In this document: positions 1 through 5,763 of the stretch, one piece after another
How the letters are laid out: each line of letters opens with the position of its first letter
Position numbering within the stretch: position 1 is the first letter of the stretch
From: Capsulimonas sp.
GTDB taxonomy: Bacteria > Armatimonadota > Armatimonadia > Armatimonadales > Capsulimonadaceae
Direction: 5' to 3'
Assembly: GCA_025963815.1 (NCBI GenBank)
Contig: JAOQAA010000430.1
Span: forward strand, 1 to 8,488
DNA length: 8,488 bases
Program-made: the position numbers and the translations under genes
Notes under the pieces: generated by a model
Seen by the model: only the letters and a program-made list of their open reading frames with translations
Database searches by the model: none
Told to the model about the DNA's origin: nothing

Positions 1-466
1 CGGCCTCGGTAAAACCAAGGCGCTCCATCACCATTTCCAGATCGTTGGAGTAGTGGTAGCCGCCAGCGGCCTCGAAGGCGTCACGCATGTCGGAGTACTG
101 GGCCATCACCCGCTCCAGCGCCTCGTCGGTGACGGCGTCGGTCATCTCATGCTCCAGCACTTGAAGTGACGCCTCCAGCTCGCGCAGCGGTTCAAAAATC
201 TGCTGCACTTCCTCCCAGATCGTGTGCTCGGGGTGCACCGGCGCTTCCTGCCGAAGGTAGCCTAGACGGCGGCCCGTAGCCAGATTCACCCGGCCCGCGT
301 CCGGGGTTTCCAGTCCCATCAAAATGCGCAGCAAGGTCGTCTTGCCGCAGCCATTGCGTCCAACCAGGCCCATTTTCTGGCCGGCGGCGATGCTGAAGGT
401 CACTCCACGGAACAATAAGTCGACGCCGAAGCCTTTTTCCAAATCCGAAACGGTCAATATGCTCAT
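1..466 (-). CDS. ABC-F family ATP-binding protein, N-terminal part (runs off the left edge)
   Basis: ABC-F proteins are soluble twin-ATPase proteins without membrane domains. Many act on the ribosome, in translation or antibiotic resistance. The visible 155 residues start at ATG 466-464 and are the first ATPase domain. The Walker A motif GRNGCGKT lies at residues 36-43 and the Q-loop in GYLRQE with Gln at 73. A charged helical segment at about residues 83-145 matches the arm insertion typical of ABC-F, and FEAAGGY followed by MERLGF is also characteristic. The ABC signature, Walker B, the inter-domain linker and the second ATPase domain lie outside the window, so the subfamily (EttA, Uup, YdiF or a resistance type) cannot be decided. 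The gene is divergent from the potassium channel gene. A sigma-70-like promoter lies just upstream, and only a weak GAG precedes the start. The family call is firm; the exact role is open. Confidence 0.93.
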   Translation of the reverse strand, partial: MSILTVSDLEKGFGVDLLFRGVTFSIAAGQKMGLVGRNGCGKTTLLRILMGLETPDAGRVNLATGRRLGYLRQEAPVHPEHTIWEEVQQIFEPLRELEASLQVLEHEMTDAVTDEALERVMAQYSDMRDAFEAAGGYHYSNDLEMVMERLGFTEA

Positions 467-481
467 AATTATCTCGGTAGT

Positions 482-511
482 ATTGTAGCCGCCGTCCTCG
501 CTCCAAGTCAA
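482..511 (-). promoter_or_regulatory. Sigma-70-type promoter for the ABC-F gene
   Basis: Read on the minus strand, a -35 box TTGACT (511-506) and a -10 box TACAAT (487-482) are separated by 18 nt. The predicted start site is near 475, which leaves a leader of only about 9 nt before the ATG at 466. That is too short for a normal ribosome binding site. It is seen by eye only and no transcript data are available. Confidence 0.6.
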
Positions 512-536
512 GGAGCGCTCACGCCAAGGCGCCCAG

Positions 537-542
537 TATAAT
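537..542 (+). promoter_or_regulatory. Consensus -10 box (TATAAT), probably giving a leaderless mRNA for the channel gene
   Basis: A perfect TATAAT ends 6 nt before the ATG at 549, so transcription would be expected to begin at or next to the A of the start codon. No Shine-Dalgarno sequence precedes the ATG and no convincing -35 box is visible. This is the arrangement known for leaderless genes in several bacterial phyla. The promoter would lie back to back with that of the ABC-F gene. Confidence 0.55.
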
Positions 543-548
543 AGACAC

Positions 549-1667
549 ATGAGAACCGTCGCTTGTGTCCTGAGCCTTGTCTGTCTGGCGTATATTCTAT
601 GGGAGGCGTTTGAAACGATCGTACTGCCGCGCACGGTTTCGCGAAACCTGCGCATGACGCGGCTGCTATACAGATATGGCTGGGACTTCTGGGCATTCAC
701 CGCGAAACGTATCCGGGACGCCGGACGACGTGAGACGTTCCTGGGTTACTTCGGGCCAATCTCGCTGCCGATCCTGATGGCGATCTGGGCGTTTGGGTTG
801 ATCCTGTCATTCGGGACACTCCAATGGGCGCTTGGCGTGCCGATGAATGACGCAGAGCATTCGCAGTCGTATCGGACGCATCTTTACATGAGCGGCACGA
901 CGTTCTTTACGCTGGGATATGGAGATGTCACGCCTTCTTCGCCGAATGGGCGGCTCAGCGCCGTGATCGAGTCCGGCGTTGGTTTAGGGTTCTTCGCCCT
1001 GGTCATCGGCTACCTGCCGGTGCTCTATCAAGTCTTTTCGAAGCGGGAAATTACTATCTCGCTGCTGGACGCACGCGCGGGCACGCCTCCGGCGGCCGCA
1101 GAGCTGCTGCGCCGGTATCAGGTCAACGACAATGTCGCCGCGCTGGACGCGTTATTGAAGGAATGGGAGCACTGGTCGGCGGAGCTGCTGGAAAGCCAGC
1201 TGTCTTACCCGGTGCTGGCGTATTACCGATCACAGCACGATCGCGTTTCGTGGCTATCGACGCTGACGCTGATCATGGATACTTGTTCGCTGCTGATCGT
1301 CGGCGTGGATGGCGTCAAGCCCACGCAGGCGCGGCTAACATTCGCGATGGCGCGCCACGCCGCCGTGGATATCTCGCTGGTCTTCAACAAAGCGCCGTCC
1401 GATCCCCCCGAGGACAGATTGCCGCCGGAACGGCTGCGGGAAGTACGCCAGATTCTGGCCAACGCCGGCGCGCCGCTGCGGGATGGGGAAGACGCGGACA
1501 AGAAACTGCAAAAGCTGCGATCGCTTTATGAACCCTATGTCCACGCGCTGGGCAAGAACTTCTTTTACTCGCTTCCCCACTGGATGGCCGAGCCGGACGC
1601 AAAGGACAACTGGCAGACCAGCGCCTGGGACGACGACGCGCCGGATACTCGCGGCCACTTCGCCTGA
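549..1667 (+). CDS. Two-transmembrane potassium channel family protein with a large cytoplasmic C-terminal domain
   Basis: The 372-residue inner-membrane protein has a KcsA-type pore module (Ion_trans_2 family). A first hydrophobic stretch lies at about residues 3-22, a membrane helix at about 70-92, the pore loop with selectivity filter TLGYGD at 121-126, and the inner helix at about 138-162. TxGYGD is the hallmark of potassium selectivity. The rest, about 165-372, is predicted cytoplasmic and helical. It includes a Trp-rich conserved-looking segment (about 204-255, with WEHW and LSYPVLAYY) that resembles the C-terminal part of other bacterial two-helix channels I recall. I see no RCK/TrkA-N nucleotide-binding motif and no cyclic-nucleotide domain, so the gating ligand is unknown. 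The ATG at 549 is chosen because the -10 box points to it and no in-frame start lies closer. The stop TGA abuts the stop of the convergent next gene. Confidence 0.88.
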   Translation: MRTVACVLSLVCLAYILWEAFETIVLPRTVSRNLRMTRLLYRYGWDFWAFTAKRIRDAGRRETFLGYFGPISLPILMAIWAFGLILSFGTLQWALGVPMNDAEHSQSYRTHLYMSGTTFFTLGYGDVTPSSPNGRLSAVIESGVGLGFFALVIGYLPVLYQVFSKREITISLLDARAGTPPAAAELLRRYQVNDNVAALDALLKEWEHWSAELLESQLSYPVLAYYRSQHDRVSWLSTLTLIMDTCSLLIVGVDGVKPTQARLTFAMARHAAVDISLVFNKAPSDPPEDRLPPERLREVRQILANAGAPLRDGEDADKKLQKLRSLYEPYVHALGKNFFYSLPHWMAEPDAKDNWQTSAWDDDAPDTRGHFA

Positions 1668-2660
1668 TCAGCGCCCGTGCAGCGGACCATGCTTCTTGTG
1701 TACGCCGCCCTGGAAATGAACCGATTGGACATCGTCCGCTTCAAGCATTTTGACCGTGTCGAAGGTGTTGAGGACATAGATATATCCGTCGTACCCGAGC
1801 AGCATCCCATACTCCACTTTGGCGTCGATACGCGTGATCTCGACCGGACGAGGCAAGCCCTCGATCTCGGGGCCGCCGCGCACGGCTTGCGGCGAGTCCG
1901 GAACGTACTCCCGCGCGCCGAGTTTGACGCGGCGCGTCGAAGCAACATTCTCAGCGGCAAGCGTCTCCATCTTGGCGTCCGTCTGCACTTTATATGTGCG
2001 GCCATCGAATGAGACGAGCTTGCCCTGAACCTCCGCCCCATTATTGAGAGTAAAGATCGTTTCGTTCGCGGCAAAGCCGTTCGCAACGCCTTTCGTTTCC
2101 AAAGGCGCGGGAAAGAGCGTTGTGGGCTGGTCGATGTAACCCAGGTACATCTGGCCCTGGCTCACCGAAATTTCGCCGCCTTTCAGTGCGAAGTTGACGA
2201 CCCCGCCGGTGAACTTCAATGGATCGGCAGCCAGCCCTTTCATGCCTAAGGTTCCCTTCGCTACCCCACCCGCCCGAACAGGAACACGTGTCTGATCCGG
2301 GGCCAGGATGTAGTTGCATGTGAATGAGAGCCTACCCGGCAAAACGATGGAGTTATGCGATTTGGACGCCAGCACCCGGCCAAACGCCTTTGCCCCGGCC
2401 GGGATCACAAGAATATGACCGGGGGCGTAGACATTCTGCACGACTTCATAAGCAACAATCTCACCTTCCGGAGTATCTCCGGACTTGAGATCCTGCATCA
2501 AGCGCAGACGGACGGGTGTATATTCGGGAAGCAGAATCCGATGCATCGTTGGAGGAGCCGGCCGTTTCACCGCCGGTTTATGACTGGCGGCTTGGGCTGC
2601 GGGCACAATCAATACGCCGAGGGAGACAAGCGCGAGCGAGCGAAAAGTAAAAGAATACAT
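1668..2660 (-). CDS. Secreted protein of unknown function with two related C-terminal repeats
   Basis: I do not recognise a characterised family. The 330-residue protein begins with a clear Sec signal peptide, with hydrophobic core at residues 8-22 and likely cleavage after AQA at position 24. A Lys/Pro-rich linker follows at 28-38. Residues about 41-130 look all-beta (PVRLRLMQDLKSGDTPEGE, then IPAGAKAFGRV, then LPGRLSF), a pattern found in envelope proteins that set limits on surface parameters. The C-terminal part has two related segments, about 211-242 and 283-314, each reading roughly G.L..(F/Y)DG..Y...T followed by L.A..V.S. With no gaps, 10 of 32 positions are identical, suggesting a duplicated small beta-barrel. 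A His/Lys-rich tail (HKKHGPLHGR) ends it. An extended -10 box 6 nt before the ATG supports this start. Several shorter open frames on either strand here are shadows. Confidence 0.82.
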   Translation of the reverse strand: MYSFTFRSLALVSLGVLIVPAAQAASHKPAVKRPAPPTMHRILLPEYTPVRLRLMQDLKSGDTPEGEIVAYEVVQNVYAPGHILVIPAGAKAFGRVLASKSHNSIVLPGRLSFTCNYILAPDQTRVPVRAGGVAKGTLGMKGLAADPLKFTGGVVNFALKGGEISVSQGQMYLGYIDQPTTLFPAPLETKGVANGFAANETIFTLNNGAEVQGKLVSFDGRTYKVQTDAKMETLAAENVASTRRVKLGAREYVPDSPQAVRGGPEIEGLPRPVEITRIDAKVEYGMLLGYDGYIYVLNTFDTVKMLEADDVQSVHFQGGVHKKHGPLHGR

Positions 2661-2666
2661 GGCATT

Positions 2667-2695
2667 ATCTTACCATAGAGGCAGCTTGCCTGCAA
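2667..2695 (-). promoter_or_regulatory. Extended -10 promoter of the secreted-protein gene, probably leaderless
   Basis: On the minus strand, TTGCAG (2695-2690, a weak -35) is followed after 17 nt by TAAGAT (2672-2667), preceded by TGG as in an extended -10 element. The -10 box ends exactly 6 nt before the ATG at 2660, so transcription should start at the initiation codon. No Shine-Dalgarno sequence is present. The same 6-nt spacing is seen at the channel gene. Confidence 0.55.
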
Positions 2696-2747
2696 CGCGC
2701 CGCCCAAGAGGATTACACTTTGGAAGCCGCCAATCACTGGGAGAATG

Positions 2748-2756
2748 TGGTAAAAT
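2748..2756 (+). promoter_or_regulatory. Extended -10 promoter of pdxT
   Basis: TGG followed by TAAAAT (2751-2756) forms an extended -10 element, almost the same as the TGG-TAAGAT of the divergent gene. No good -35 box is seen at the right distance. The predicted start near 2763 leaves about 38 nt of leader, containing AAGGA at 2783-2787, some 13 nt before the ATG at 2801. This placement argues against the in-frame TTG at 2720 as a start, because it lies upstream of the promoter. Confidence 0.5.
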
Positions 2757-2800
2757 ACAGCCATTCCAACTTCTTGATCAATAAGGATACTTACGGCGCC

Positions 2801-3409
2801 ATGCCGCACACGCCAAAAATCGCAGTCGTCGCTATGCAGGGCGACTATGCGAAACATATTGAAATGCTCCGGAGCCTGGACGCCGACGCCACGACGGCGC
2901 GGCTTCCCCACGAAATCGAAGAGGCCGACGCCATCGTAATCCCCGGCGGCGAAAGCACGACCATCGGCAAGATGCTGGTCCGATACGGCATGGACGATGC
3001 GATTAAAAAAGCCTCGGAAGCGGGTAAGCCCATTTATGGCACCTGCGCGGGATTGATCCTTCTGTCCCAGCGGATCGCCGCTGGTACGGGAGAGCGCGGC
3101 GGACAGCCAACGCTGGGCCTGCTCGATGTCACCGTCACGCGCAATGGGTTCGGACGGCAGACGGATTCCTTTGAGACGACCGTGGACGCCCCAGAAGTGA
3201 GTGACACGCCGCTGCACGCTCTCTTCATCCGGGCGCCCTATATCTCCGAGGCCGGAGACGGCGTTGTCGCTCTGGCCGAGTACGAAGGCAAAACAGTCTT
3301 TGTTCGTCAAGGCAATATCCTAGCGACGGCTTTTCATCCGGAATTGGTCGGCGATGCGCGCGTGCATCGTTACTTCCTTTCCATGATCGGGCAAGGCTCT
3401 ACACGGTGA
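2801..3409 (+). CDS. pdxT: Pyridoxal 5'-phosphate synthase glutaminase subunit PdxT
   Basis: PdxT hydrolyses glutamine and channels the ammonia to PdxS, which builds PLP from ribose 5-phosphate and glyceraldehyde 3-phosphate (the DXP-independent route). The 202-residue product is a class I glutamine amidotransferase of normal size. It has the PGGEST signature at residues 48-53, the nucleophile Cys82 in GTCAGLILL, the conserved RNGFGRQ-DSFE stretch, and the His179/Glu181 pair in FHPEL completing the triad. The first residues, MPHTPKIAVVAMQG, match the family's first beta strand. The ATG at 2801 is preferred; an in-frame TTG at 2720 would add 27 residues with no family counterpart. pdxS, its usual neighbour, is absent nearby and must lie elsewhere for PLP synthesis to work. 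The stop overlaps the GTG of the next gene (GTGA), suggesting translational coupling. Confidence 0.96.
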   Translation: MPHTPKIAVVAMQGDYAKHIEMLRSLDADATTARLPHEIEEADAIVIPGGESTTIGKMLVRYGMDDAIKKASEAGKPIYGTCAGLILLSQRIAAGTGERGGQPTLGLLDVTVTRNGFGRQTDSFETTVDAPEVSDTPLHALFIRAPYISEAGDGVVALAEYEGKTVFVRQGNILATAFHPELVGDARVHRYFLSMIGQGSTR

Positions 3410-4626
3410 TCGTCCAGCGCTTGATCGTCAGCACCATTGCGGTAGGATTAATCTTCGTGGCAAACGCTCTCTGGCATCGCTCCGGAAAGCCGTTTACACG
3501 CCTGGCCGCACAAGCTCAGGGACAAACACAAGCCGCTCCCAGCTTCACCTCGGTTTGGCCGCAGCCCCTCGCGATCGCAAACTTCCGGTCGGCGTCCATT
3601 TCCGCCGACAACGCTTTTTTTGTCGTGGTGACATCCAACAAAGAAAGCCTCACCCTGCGCCATCAGAATGGTAAGAAGATCTGGAGCATCTCGGATCCGG
3701 GCGCCGCTCAGGCGTGCGTCGCCGCCGGAGGCGAGTCCGTCATTTCCTACGCCCCGCTCAATCCCACACGCCCGACAATTACGATCGTACGCGGCGCCCA
3801 CGCCGACAGCGTCACGCGCCGAACGCTGGACGGCGCCGTATGGGACGTCTCCATGTCGCAGGACGGCAACACCGCCGCCGTTGTCACCGGCAACCACTCC
3901 CTGTATCTGTTCACGCTGCGCCCCACGCTTTCGTGCCGGCAATGGTCGCTGGACGGCGTCGGAAATTCCGTCAAAGTCAACGCCAAATCGCAGTGCGTCG
4001 TCGCAGGCACCTGGGACGATAGCGGTATCGCCTGCTATAACTTCAAAGGCGAGACGCTTTGGAAATATCCCAAGGACACCGCCCAGCGCCGCGCGGTCAT
4101 GAACCGTCTCTTTGATGCGCAGATTTCCCAGGACGGGCAGTCCATCATCGGCGTTTCCTACTCGAATATTCATCATAGCGACGGCGTGCTTTATATGTGG
4201 CGACGCGGCGGAGACGGGACGCCCTTGTGGTCATATTCGCTCGGCGGCGATACTTCCCGCCTCCGCGCACGGATCACCGCCGACGGACACTACGTCGCCC
4301 TGACTTACGTGCAGAATATCGTCCAAGGAGACCGTGTTGTGGAGCAGCGTCAGCTGGTTCTGCTGGACAATACAGGAAAAGAATACCTGCGATCCGGAGG
4401 CCCAGTGTTTTTTCGGCCAAGCCTGGTGAGCGTCGCTCCCGACGGTTCACGGATCGCCGTTTCGATGGACGAGAATACTCTCTATAACGTGAACAGCAAG
4501 GGCCGCCTTTTCTCTCCAAAGCGCCTCGTCTCGACGATCCGCAACGCGGAGCCTTCCCCTGACGGCGCCCTGCTTCTGGTATACGGCAGTGACGGAAACC
4601 TGAACCTCGTCCGATCATTCAGCTAG
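3406..4626 (+). CDS. Membrane-anchored beta-propeller (WD40/PQQ-like) protein of unknown function
   Basis: The 406-residue protein starts at GTG 3406, overlapping the pdxT stop by 4 bp, with AAGG about 9 nt upstream. One hydrophobic helix at about residues 6-23 is likely an uncleaved signal anchor, followed by a Gln/Ala-rich linker (34-45). The rest reads as an outward-facing domain of repeated beta sheets. Variants of (I/V)-S-x-D-G recur near residues 65, 106, 150, 191, 240, 290, 343 and 383, at 40-53 residue intervals, each followed by a hydrophobic strand. Strand ends such as GKKIWSI, GETLWKY and TPLWSYSL resemble PQQ/WD40 blade edges. Seven or eight blades are therefore plausible. No catalytic motif is visible, so a protein-binding or scaffold role is the most I would infer. 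Why it is coupled to pdxT is unclear. It is probably the last gene of that transcript. Confidence 0.82.
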   Translation: MIVQRLIVSTIAVGLIFVANALWHRSGKPFTRLAAQAQGQTQAAPSFTSVWPQPLAIANFRSASISADNAFFVVVTSNKESLTLRHQNGKKIWSISDPGAAQACVAAGGESVISYAPLNPTRPTITIVRGAHADSVTRRTLDGAVWDVSMSQDGNTAAVVTGNHSLYLFTLRPTLSCRQWSLDGVGNSVKVNAKSQCVVAGTWDDSGIACYNFKGETLWKYPKDTAQRRAVMNRLFDAQISQDGQSIIGVSYSNIHHSDGVLYMWRRGGDGTPLWSYSLGGDTSRLRARITADGHYVALTYVQNIVQGDRVVEQRQLVLLDNTGKEYLRSGGPVFFRPSLVSVAPDGSRIAVSMDENTLYNVNSKGRLFSPKRLVSTIRNAEPSPDGALLLVYGSDGNLNLVRSFS

Positions 4627-4643
4627 CCGGACCAAGAAAGACA

Positions 4644-4674
4644 ATGCTCTGATTTTATTGTAAAATCAGAGCAT
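4644..4674. repeat. Perfect 14-bp inverted repeat between the propeller gene and remA
   Basis: The left arm ATGCTCTGATTTTA (4644-4657) is exactly complementary to the right arm (4661-4674), with loop TTG. It begins 17 bp after the propeller gene's stop and ends 19 bp before the remA -35 box. As RNA it would be a stable hairpin. No T-run follows on the plus strand (AGCAAGCAAG), so it is not a textbook intrinsic terminator in that direction. On the minus strand the following TGTCTTTCTT is more T-rich, but no minus-strand gene ends here. It may still serve as a terminator or 3'-end stabiliser for the pdxT transcript, or as an operator. Confidence 0.7.
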
Positions 4675-4693
4675 AGCAAGCAAGCGCAATCTC

Positions 4694-4723
4694 TTGACTC
4701 CGTGATTCCAGCCATGCTATAAT
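4694..4723 (+). promoter_or_regulatory. Strong sigma-70-type promoter of the remA-gmk-coaBC operon
   Basis: TTGACT (4694-4699) and a perfect TATAAT (4718-4723) are 18 nt apart, and TGC just before the -10 adds an extended -10 element. This is the best promoter in the window. Transcription would start near 4730, giving a leader of about 97 nt before remA. I see no riboswitch or attenuator fold in that leader. Confidence 0.78.
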
Positions 4724-4726
4724 CTG

Positions 4727-4754
4727 TCAGCGTTCTTTCAATCAGCGATTTTCA
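4727..4754 (+). repeat. Imperfect 15-nt-period direct repeat at the remA transcription start
   Basis: TCAGCGTTCTTTCA (4727-4740) is followed by TCAGCGATTTTCA (4742-4754). The first 6 bases and last 4 bases match and the two starts are 15 nt apart. The repeat covers the predicted start site, a place where a repressor could bind. Two copies only, so chance is possible. Confidence 0.4.
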
Positions 4755-4813
4755 CGGTTGACGCCGACCGGCCTGTTTGGCGCGAACTCCATCTCTATTT
4801 CCGGTCACTTCGT

Positions 4814-4820
4814 TAAGGAG
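4814..4820 (+). promoter_or_regulatory. Strong Shine-Dalgarno sequence that fixes the remA start
   Basis: TAAGGAG lies 6 nt before the ATG at 4827, which is ideal spacing. It rules against the in-frame TTG at 4758 as a start and shows that this genome also uses canonical Shine-Dalgarno initiation. Confidence 0.85.
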
Positions 4821-4826
4821 CTACGC

Positions 4827-5108
4827 ATGCAGCCCGTTGCACTCAATGTCGGCTTCTACAATTACGTCATTATCGACAAAGTCATTGCCCTCGTTTCCAG
4901 CGATTCCGCGCCGATGCGGCGCCTCGTCCAAGAATTTCGTAAGGCAGGCCGTCTAATCGACGCCACTCAGGGCCGCAAGACCAAAAGCCTGATCTTCCTT
5001 GAAGGCGGAAATCTCGCCACCTCCGCGCTTTCCCAGGAAACTCTGGCCAAGCGCCTCGCGGGCAGTCCGATGGCGCCCGAAAGCGACGACGAAGCGGAAG
5101 AGGACTAA
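4827..5108 (+). CDS. remA: RemA family DNA-binding regulator (DUF370)
   Basis: RemA in Bacillus subtilis is a small oligomeric DNA-binding protein that activates biofilm matrix and osmoprotection genes. Homologues are widespread, often next to gmk. The product has 93 residues, close to the usual 80-90. It aligns with the family without gaps from the start: LNVGFYN at 6-12, SSDSAPMRRLVQE at 24-36, and the basic LIDATQGRKTKS at 43-54. From memory, Arg18, Pro29 and Arg50/Arg51 matter in the Bacillus protein; here the residues are Lys18, Pro29, Arg50 and Lys51, so the basic character is kept. The last 13 residues end in an acidic tail (SDDEAEED) that I do not expect in the core family. gmk starts 4 bp after the stop. 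Family assignment is strong. Target genes in this organism are unknown and may have nothing to do with biofilm. Confidence 0.93.
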   Translation: MQPVALNVGFYNYVIIDKVIALVSSDSAPMRRLVQEFRKAGRLIDATQGRKTKSLIFLEGGNLATSALSQETLAKRLAGSPMAPESDDEAEED

Positions 5109-5112
5109 ATCC

Positions 5113-5763
5113 ATGACCGTCGCCAAAGCATCGTCCGGCCTTCTGGTCGTCGTCTCCGGCCCTTCCGCCGTCGGCAAGGACACCGTTCTCGACATCCTCC
5201 TGATGACGCCCGGCGGCTCCCACCCCGTCCGCAAAGCCGTCACCGTAACGACCCGCGCCCCGCGCCCCAAAGACGGCGGCCGCTCCATGGAGGAGAACGG
5301 CGTGGATTACTTCTTCGTCAGCTCGGCCGAATTTTATGAGATGGTTTCCCGGGATGAGTTTCTGGAGTACGCCGAAGTCCACGACAGCTGGTACGGCACC
5401 CCGCGCCAATGGGTGGAGGAACAGCGTCAGCAGGGGGTGGATATCATTCTGAAGATCGATGTTCAGGGCGGTCTCGCGGTCAAGAAAAAGCTTTCCGACG
5501 CCGTCCTGATCTTTCTAGAGCCGCCGTCTATTGAAGAGCTGGAACGCCGCCTGCGCGGCCGCAAAAGTGAAAGCGAGGACGCCATCAAAAAGCGCCTGCT
5601 GAACGCCCACAGCGAGCTGGCGCAGCGCGACTACTACGATTACGCCGTCACCAACGATACCGTGCCGGACGCCGTGGAAGCGATCCGCGCCATTCTCCTT
5701 GCCCGGCACTGCCGGATCCAGCGCCCTCGGGAGCCGCGCCTCTTGGTGCAAATCGATGAATGA
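5113..5763 (+). CDS. gmk: Guanylate kinase
   Basis: Guanylate kinase converts GMP and ATP to GDP and ADP in the cytoplasm, an essential step to GTP and dGTP. The 216-residue product, slightly longer than the usual ~200, has the P-loop GPSAVGKDT at residues 16-24, the GMP-binding segment TTRAPRP (46-52), VDYFF (64-68), FLEYAEV (83-89) and YGTP (94-97), the Walker B-like DVQGG (116-120), the lid RGRKSESEDAIKKR (148-161) and NDTV (181-184). The P-loop is a variant: Ala and Asp occupy positions that are Gly and Ser in the common GPSGxGKST. About five extra residues (KDGGRSMEEN region) precede VDYFF. The ATG at 5113 is chosen: it lies 4 bp after the remA stop with GAGGAC about 7 nt before it, and an upstream in-frame start at 4999 would run through remA. 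Confidence 0.96.
   Translation: MTVAKASSGLLVVVSGPSAVGKDTVLDILLMTPGGSHPVRKAVTVTTRAPRPKDGGRSMEENGVDYFFVSSAEFYEMVSRDEFLEYAEVHDSWYGTPRQWVEEQRQQGVDIILKIDVQGGLAVKKKLSDAVLIFLEPPSIEELERRLRGRKSESEDAIKKRLLNAHSELAQRDYYDYAVTNDTVPDAVEAIRAILLARHCRIQRPREPRLLVQIDE

Noticed and set aside
1565..2086. 173-residue open frame on the minus strand across the channel/secreted-protein junction
   Set aside because: It is Arg/Ser-rich, low in motifs, lies in another frame of two well-supported genes and has no start signal.
2720..2800. Longer pdxT start at TTG 2720
   Set aside because: It lies upstream of the apparent -10 box and adds 27 residues absent from the family; ATG 2801 fits the family start.
2609..3310. 233-residue open frame antisense to pdxT
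   Set aside because: It is the opposite strand of a gene with an intact catalytic triad and has no recognisable domain; a GC-rich shadow.
3448..4176. 242-residue open frame antisense to the propeller gene
   Set aside because: Low-complexity Gly/Ala/Arg/Val composition typical of a shadow frame. The plus-strand frame has a signal anchor and regular repeats.
4758..4826. Longer remA start at TTG 4758
   Set aside because: TAAGGAG is placed ideally for ATG 4827, and the family alignment begins there.
4731..4826. Riboswitch or attenuator in the remA leader
   Set aside because: Only short, weak pairings (for example CGCC with GGCG) are visible and no known riboswitch core or upstream reading frame is present.
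4999..5112. Longer gmk start at ATG 4999
   Set aside because: It would read through the 3' half of remA in another frame and adds a basic stretch not seen in guanylate kinases.
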